Positions 30,314 through 32,985 of a DNA stretch of 32,985 nucleotides are shown piece by piece (positions within the stretch are counted from its first letter, which is position 1; every line of letters begins with the position of its first letter). Made by a program: the position numbers and the translations under genes. The notes under the pieces were generated by a model. The model had not been told where the DNA came from and ran no database searches. It saw only the letters and a program-made list of their open reading frames with translations. Origin of the DNA: Criibacterium bergeronii (lineage in GTDB: Bacteria > Bacillota > Clostridia > Peptostreptococcales > Filifactoraceae); NCBI RefSeq assembly GCF_001693775.2, contig NZ_MBEW02000021.1, positions 1 to 32,985 of the forward strand, written 5' to 3'.

Positions 30314-32410
30314 ATGAAAAAAACAAATGGCTTTACATTCGTAGAAGTATTGATAAGCGTATCTTTGCTTGCGTTTGTTATACTTATGTCTACAACCTTG
30401 TTTGACAGGTCCATTCAGGAAACTCCAAAATTGAGAAAGATTGTCGAAAAAAACACAAAGAATTCCTCCGAAATGGAAAATGCCATTTTAAATGCAAGGC
30501 AGTACAGCGAATATTACAACGATTATGTAAAAAAAGGAACCTCAGACGAAGAAAAAAAACCTCAAGGCTACGATTCGGTCGGCAATCCTGTAGTAATACC
30601 TACACCCGGTCTTAAGATTGACGATATAAGGATTGACAATGTAAGGGGTTATATTGTTTCAAGAAAAATGGATACTGTGTTGGATTCAGCAACAGGAAAA
30701 CCGATTTTAGACTCAGGCGGTAATTATCAGTATATTCAAAAAACCTCATACAATATGAATGTTGACAGTGCGGATGATTTAATAAGCTTTGTAGGCATAG
30801 GAAGGTCTGCACCGAAGGTATCCGATATCAAGGATTTTTATTTGAATAACGGCACAATGAATTCATTCGAATATTTTCCTGTTAACGGTTCGCTTGCCTC
30901 TGATAAATCCTTCAGACTTGTATACAATCTAAGAGATAATTCCAATTTTTATTCTGTCAGACTGAGATTGCTCAAATCTCCTTTTTCACAAGCTCTTTTG
31001 AATAATTCCAATGCTATTAACATAAAAAAACTTGATAAAGGAGAGTTTGAGTACGCAGACAAAGCCGATGACGAAAATAAATCCACAAGCGGTGCAAAAG
31101 ACTATACAGTAAATTCATACAGCTCAAACAAGGAACGATATTTGAGTTTAACCGACAGGCAGCTTGCTGTAGAAGGTGCTACACTGAATATAAACGGTTT
31201 GCAAGGATCAAAATATGCCACCTTGTCAAACGAAAATACATCAAATTTGAACTTTGTCTATTATATCGGTTTACCGTATTACAACAACGATATACTTGCA
31301 CACTATGATGCCGATTTTGCAATTTCAAAAATAGCAAGTACCCGAAACAAATTTTTATATTTGTACGATATTGATAATGTCGCTGATTCAGATTATCCGA
31401 ATTTTATTAAAAAAAATGGGGACATTTACGATATAGATTGGTCAAATTACGACATTAGACGAATGACCGGTATAGACACAAAATTTGCCGAGAAGGTAAC
31501 TTTGCCGAAAGGCTTTTTACCTGAATGCACTATAAAAGCACAAGACGGAACGGATGTAAAAATACCATTTAATCTAAAATCTTACGGCAATACAATATTT
31601 TACGATATGAAAAAAGAAAATGGTGTTGAGTTTGACGGAGGTACAGACGGAAGAACGTTTATCGCAAAATTTAACACAAAAAATTATAACCAGATGTTTA
31701 ATGATAAAAATGAAGAAAAAACATTTCCTTATGTTCTTTTATCTCACGGTTATGACGTAGCTTCCGGGAAGCCTCTGAATGCTTCCGCATCTGACAAGGA
31801 GCAAAATTTTGTGTTGTATGTCGATAGTGACGGCTCTATTAAATTGAAAACCGGAACTGCAAAAAAAATAAAAGGCGGAGCAATAAAATGGAGCTACACT
31901 GAAGAAGATATCGGAGTAAATATAAATGACACCAATTTATATAAAGATACCTCCGATACGTTGCCATCTCAATCTTATGAGGAGCATTATGCAGACGGTA
32001 AAAAAGACGGTAGACAGGATTTTAAGATAATAGCCGTGTATTTCGATTATTATAAATCCGGTTCCGACTCAAAGGTTAAATTATATTTGCTGAACCAATC
32101 CGATTCTCCGGATGACACGATAATTACAGCAGCAAATAAAATTTTCGAAAGGTCATTTAACAAACTCAACTACACTGATTACAAGTTCGGCTTCGGTAAA
32201 AAAATCGACAATTTGGGAGATGCCGAAAGCATTTCTTCCCCTATGGGCGATGATTATTGCGCTATGGAAATATCCGATTTGATTTATTACAACGGTGATA
32301 TAGGCAAAAATAACGTTAAAAAAGTGATGAATTGGCTATACAGAAAATACCTCACTGAAAAAGAAAGAACTTACTTTGATGAAAATTATAAGAGTATTTT
32401 GGATAAATAA
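30314..32410 (+). CDS. Prepilin with C-terminal lectin-like (concanavalin A/LamG-type) module
   Basis: The 698-aa product has MKKTNG/FTFVEVLISVSLLAFVILMSTTLF with Glu5, so it is another prepilin. Residues about 40-310 form an extended pilin/linker part. From about 325 the sequence fits a jelly-roll of the concanavalin A-like type. ILAHYDADFA resembles the opening strand, VEFDGGTDGRTFIAKF the 'FDG' strand, a middle region with FVLYVDSDGSIKL follows, and MEISDLIYYNGDIGKNNVKKVMNWLYRKYL near 648-678 is the family's end 'EIxxYxxxLsxxExxxVxxYLxxKY'. No catalytic motif is seen. The arrangement recalls PilC of S. sanguinis. It begins 18 bases after the vWA-pilin gene, is last in the operon and is followed by a strong terminator. 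Binding of host or cell-surface glycans is inferred. Confidence 0.8.
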   Translation: MKKTNGFTFVEVLISVSLLAFVILMSTTLFDRSIQETPKLRKIVEKNTKNSSEMENAILNARQYSEYYNDYVKKGTSDEEKKPQGYDSVGNPVVIPTPGLKIDDIRIDNVRGYIVSRKMDTVLDSATGKPILDSGGNYQYIQKTSYNMNVDSADDLISFVGIGRSAPKVSDIKDFYLNNGTMNSFEYFPVNGSLASDKSFRLVYNLRDNSNFYSVRLRLLKSPFSQALLNNSNAINIKKLDKGEFEYADKADDENKSTSGAKDYTVNSYSSNKERYLSLTDRQLAVEGATLNINGLQGSKYATLSNENTSNLNFVYYIGLPYYNNDILAHYDADFAISKIASTRNKFLYLYDIDNVADSDYPNFIKKNGDIYDIDWSNYDIRRMTGIDTKFAEKVTLPKGFLPECTIKAQDGTDVKIPFNLKSYGNTIFYDMKKENGVEFDGGTDGRTFIAKFNTKNYNQMFNDKNEEKTFPYVLLSHGYDVASGKPLNASASDKEQNFVLYVDSDGSIKLKTGTAKKIKGGAIKWSYTEEDIGVNINDTNLYKDTSDTLPSQSYEEHYADGKKDGRQDFKIIAVYFDYYKSGSDSKVKLYLLNQSDSPDDTIITAANKIFERSFNKLNYTDYKFGFGKKIDNLGDAESISSPMGDDYCAMEISDLIYYNGDIGKNNVKKVMNWLYRKYLTEKERTYFDENYKSILDK

Positions 32411-32467
32411 CATCTTAAATAAATGATATTTTATTGATAAATATACATTTTATAATTTTATCATGAT

Positions 32468-32512
32468 AAAAAACAAGACACCATATTTTTATAAAATGGT
32501 GTCTTGTTTTTT
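32468..32512 (+). terminator. Terminator of the pilin operon
   Basis: A perfect 17-bp stem, AAAAAACAAGACACCAT with its complement, closes an AT-rich loop and ends in six T. It lies 58 bases after the last pilin gene and directly before the second IS30-derived copy. Confidence 0.9.
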
Positions 32513-32533
32513 GTAAAAAAATCTTTTTGAAAA

Positions 32534-32896
32534 TTGCAATATCAAGTTGAACTTTTTTCTAAAAATCATACCTTTGTCTTTAAAGTTTTTAATGACATAT
32601 TTGATGAAATGATGGCATTTAGCTATTTTAAGACTTGGACGAGAAGACTTTCTGTTGTTGTCATATATGGCTTGTCCTGCATCAGCAAGATATACATTAA
32701 TAACTTTGCCTTGTTTCTTTTGAGGAACAGTGCCGCGACGAACCTCATTTAGTATTGTATTTTTGGCTCTACAAAGTTCTTTGGCTATTCTACAAGGTTT
32801 TACACCATCCTTAAGCCTAATTTCGATGTAAACTCTCTGTTTAAAACTTAGGTGTTTATATGGTCTTATTTTTGTGGTAGAATTGTTTAAATCCAT
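32534..32896 (-). pseudogene. Truncated IS30-family transposase, DNA-binding part only (right copy)
   Basis: The same 121 codons as in the left copy are present, from ATG 32896 with AAAGGA upstream. After the element ends, the frame continues a few codons into the pilin terminator region and stops at 32489, so the protein tail differs from that of the left copy. Transposase activity is not expected. Confidence 0.7.
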
Positions 32897-32985
32897 TGTG
32901 ATTTCCTTTCCATTGCAAATGTTTTTGTGGTGATTACATTTTACAACAAAAAGGATCACTTTGGATTATTTTTTTATAGGTTCAA
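32534..32985. mobile_element. IS30-derived element, right copy (cut by the window edge)
   Basis: The sequence from 32530 to 32985 is identical, as far as I can compare by eye, to 26665-27120 and is in the same orientation. The last 13 bases of the element, including the outer end of the right inverted repeat, would lie beyond the window. It follows the pilin operon terminator by about 20 bases. Confidence 0.75.

Noticed and set aside
1-32985. CRISPR arrays, intact tRNA or rRNA genes, replication origins
   Set aside because: No regularly spaced repeats, no cloverleaf with a complete acceptor stem and no rRNA or DnaA-box cluster were seen.

Overview
The window looks like chromosomal DNA of a low-GC Gram-positive anaerobe of the Clostridia type. 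The DNA is strongly AT-rich, ribosome binding sites are of the AGGAGG kind, promoters are sigma-A-like and often have an extended -10, and a CIRCE element is present. Recognisable families include YaaR/DUF327, TrmK with its Nif3-like partner, QueH, a MacAB-type efflux set without an outer-membrane partner, and DIP1984. I cannot name the genus from sequence alone.

Layout. Positions 1-8545 are mostly on the minus strand: the start of a lipoprotein, RNase R, then (in transcription order) glmM, a membrane-fusion protein, an ABC ATPase and a MacB-like permease. A plus-strand yaaR gene and a decayed gene lie between rnr and the efflux set. Positions 8835-9800 hold an S1-domain RNA-binding protein and a compact locus that looks like a type I toxin-antitoxin system: a 29-aa hydrophobic peptide and a convergent antisense RNA with its own promoter. 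A 301-aa protein of unknown family follows on the minus strand. Positions 10942-14409 form a plus-strand operon: trmK, a Nif3-like gene, a coiled-coil zinc-ribbon protein and a THUMP methyltransferase. cutC (minus) and queH/rlmD (plus) come next. Between rlmD and hsp20 lie a RelE-toxin remnant and a CIRCE operator. Positions 18826-22420 carry a membrane diguanylate cyclase and a PAS/degenerate-GGDEF/EAL protein, a c-di-GMP make/break pair. Positions 22496-26638 carry a broken EamA-type transporter, a secreted stalk-domain protein, a DIP1984 protein, a cysteine/HEAEH protein, a patatin-like lipase and a membrane zinc-ribbon protein.

The most distinctive region is 26669-32985. Four prepilin genes sit in one tight operon (27242-32410). 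Two short ones resemble type II secretion/type IV minor pilins, the second PilX/GspK-like. The third (626 aa) joins a prepilin N-terminus to a von Willebrand A domain with a complete MIDAS. The fourth (698 aa) joins a prepilin N-terminus to what looks like a concanavalin A-like lectin/LamG module. The arrangement recalls the modular minor pilins PilB (vWA) and PilC (lectin-like) of Streptococcus sanguinis, so a likely role is a pilus-tip adhesin complex. No ATPase, platform protein or prepilin peptidase is in the window, so assembly must depend on genes elsewhere. The operon is bracketed by two copies, identical over all the sequence shown, of a roughly 465-bp internally deleted IS30-like element in the same orientation. 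Its base composition looks higher in GC than the surroundings, which suggests a horizontally acquired, composite-transposon-like adhesin cassette.
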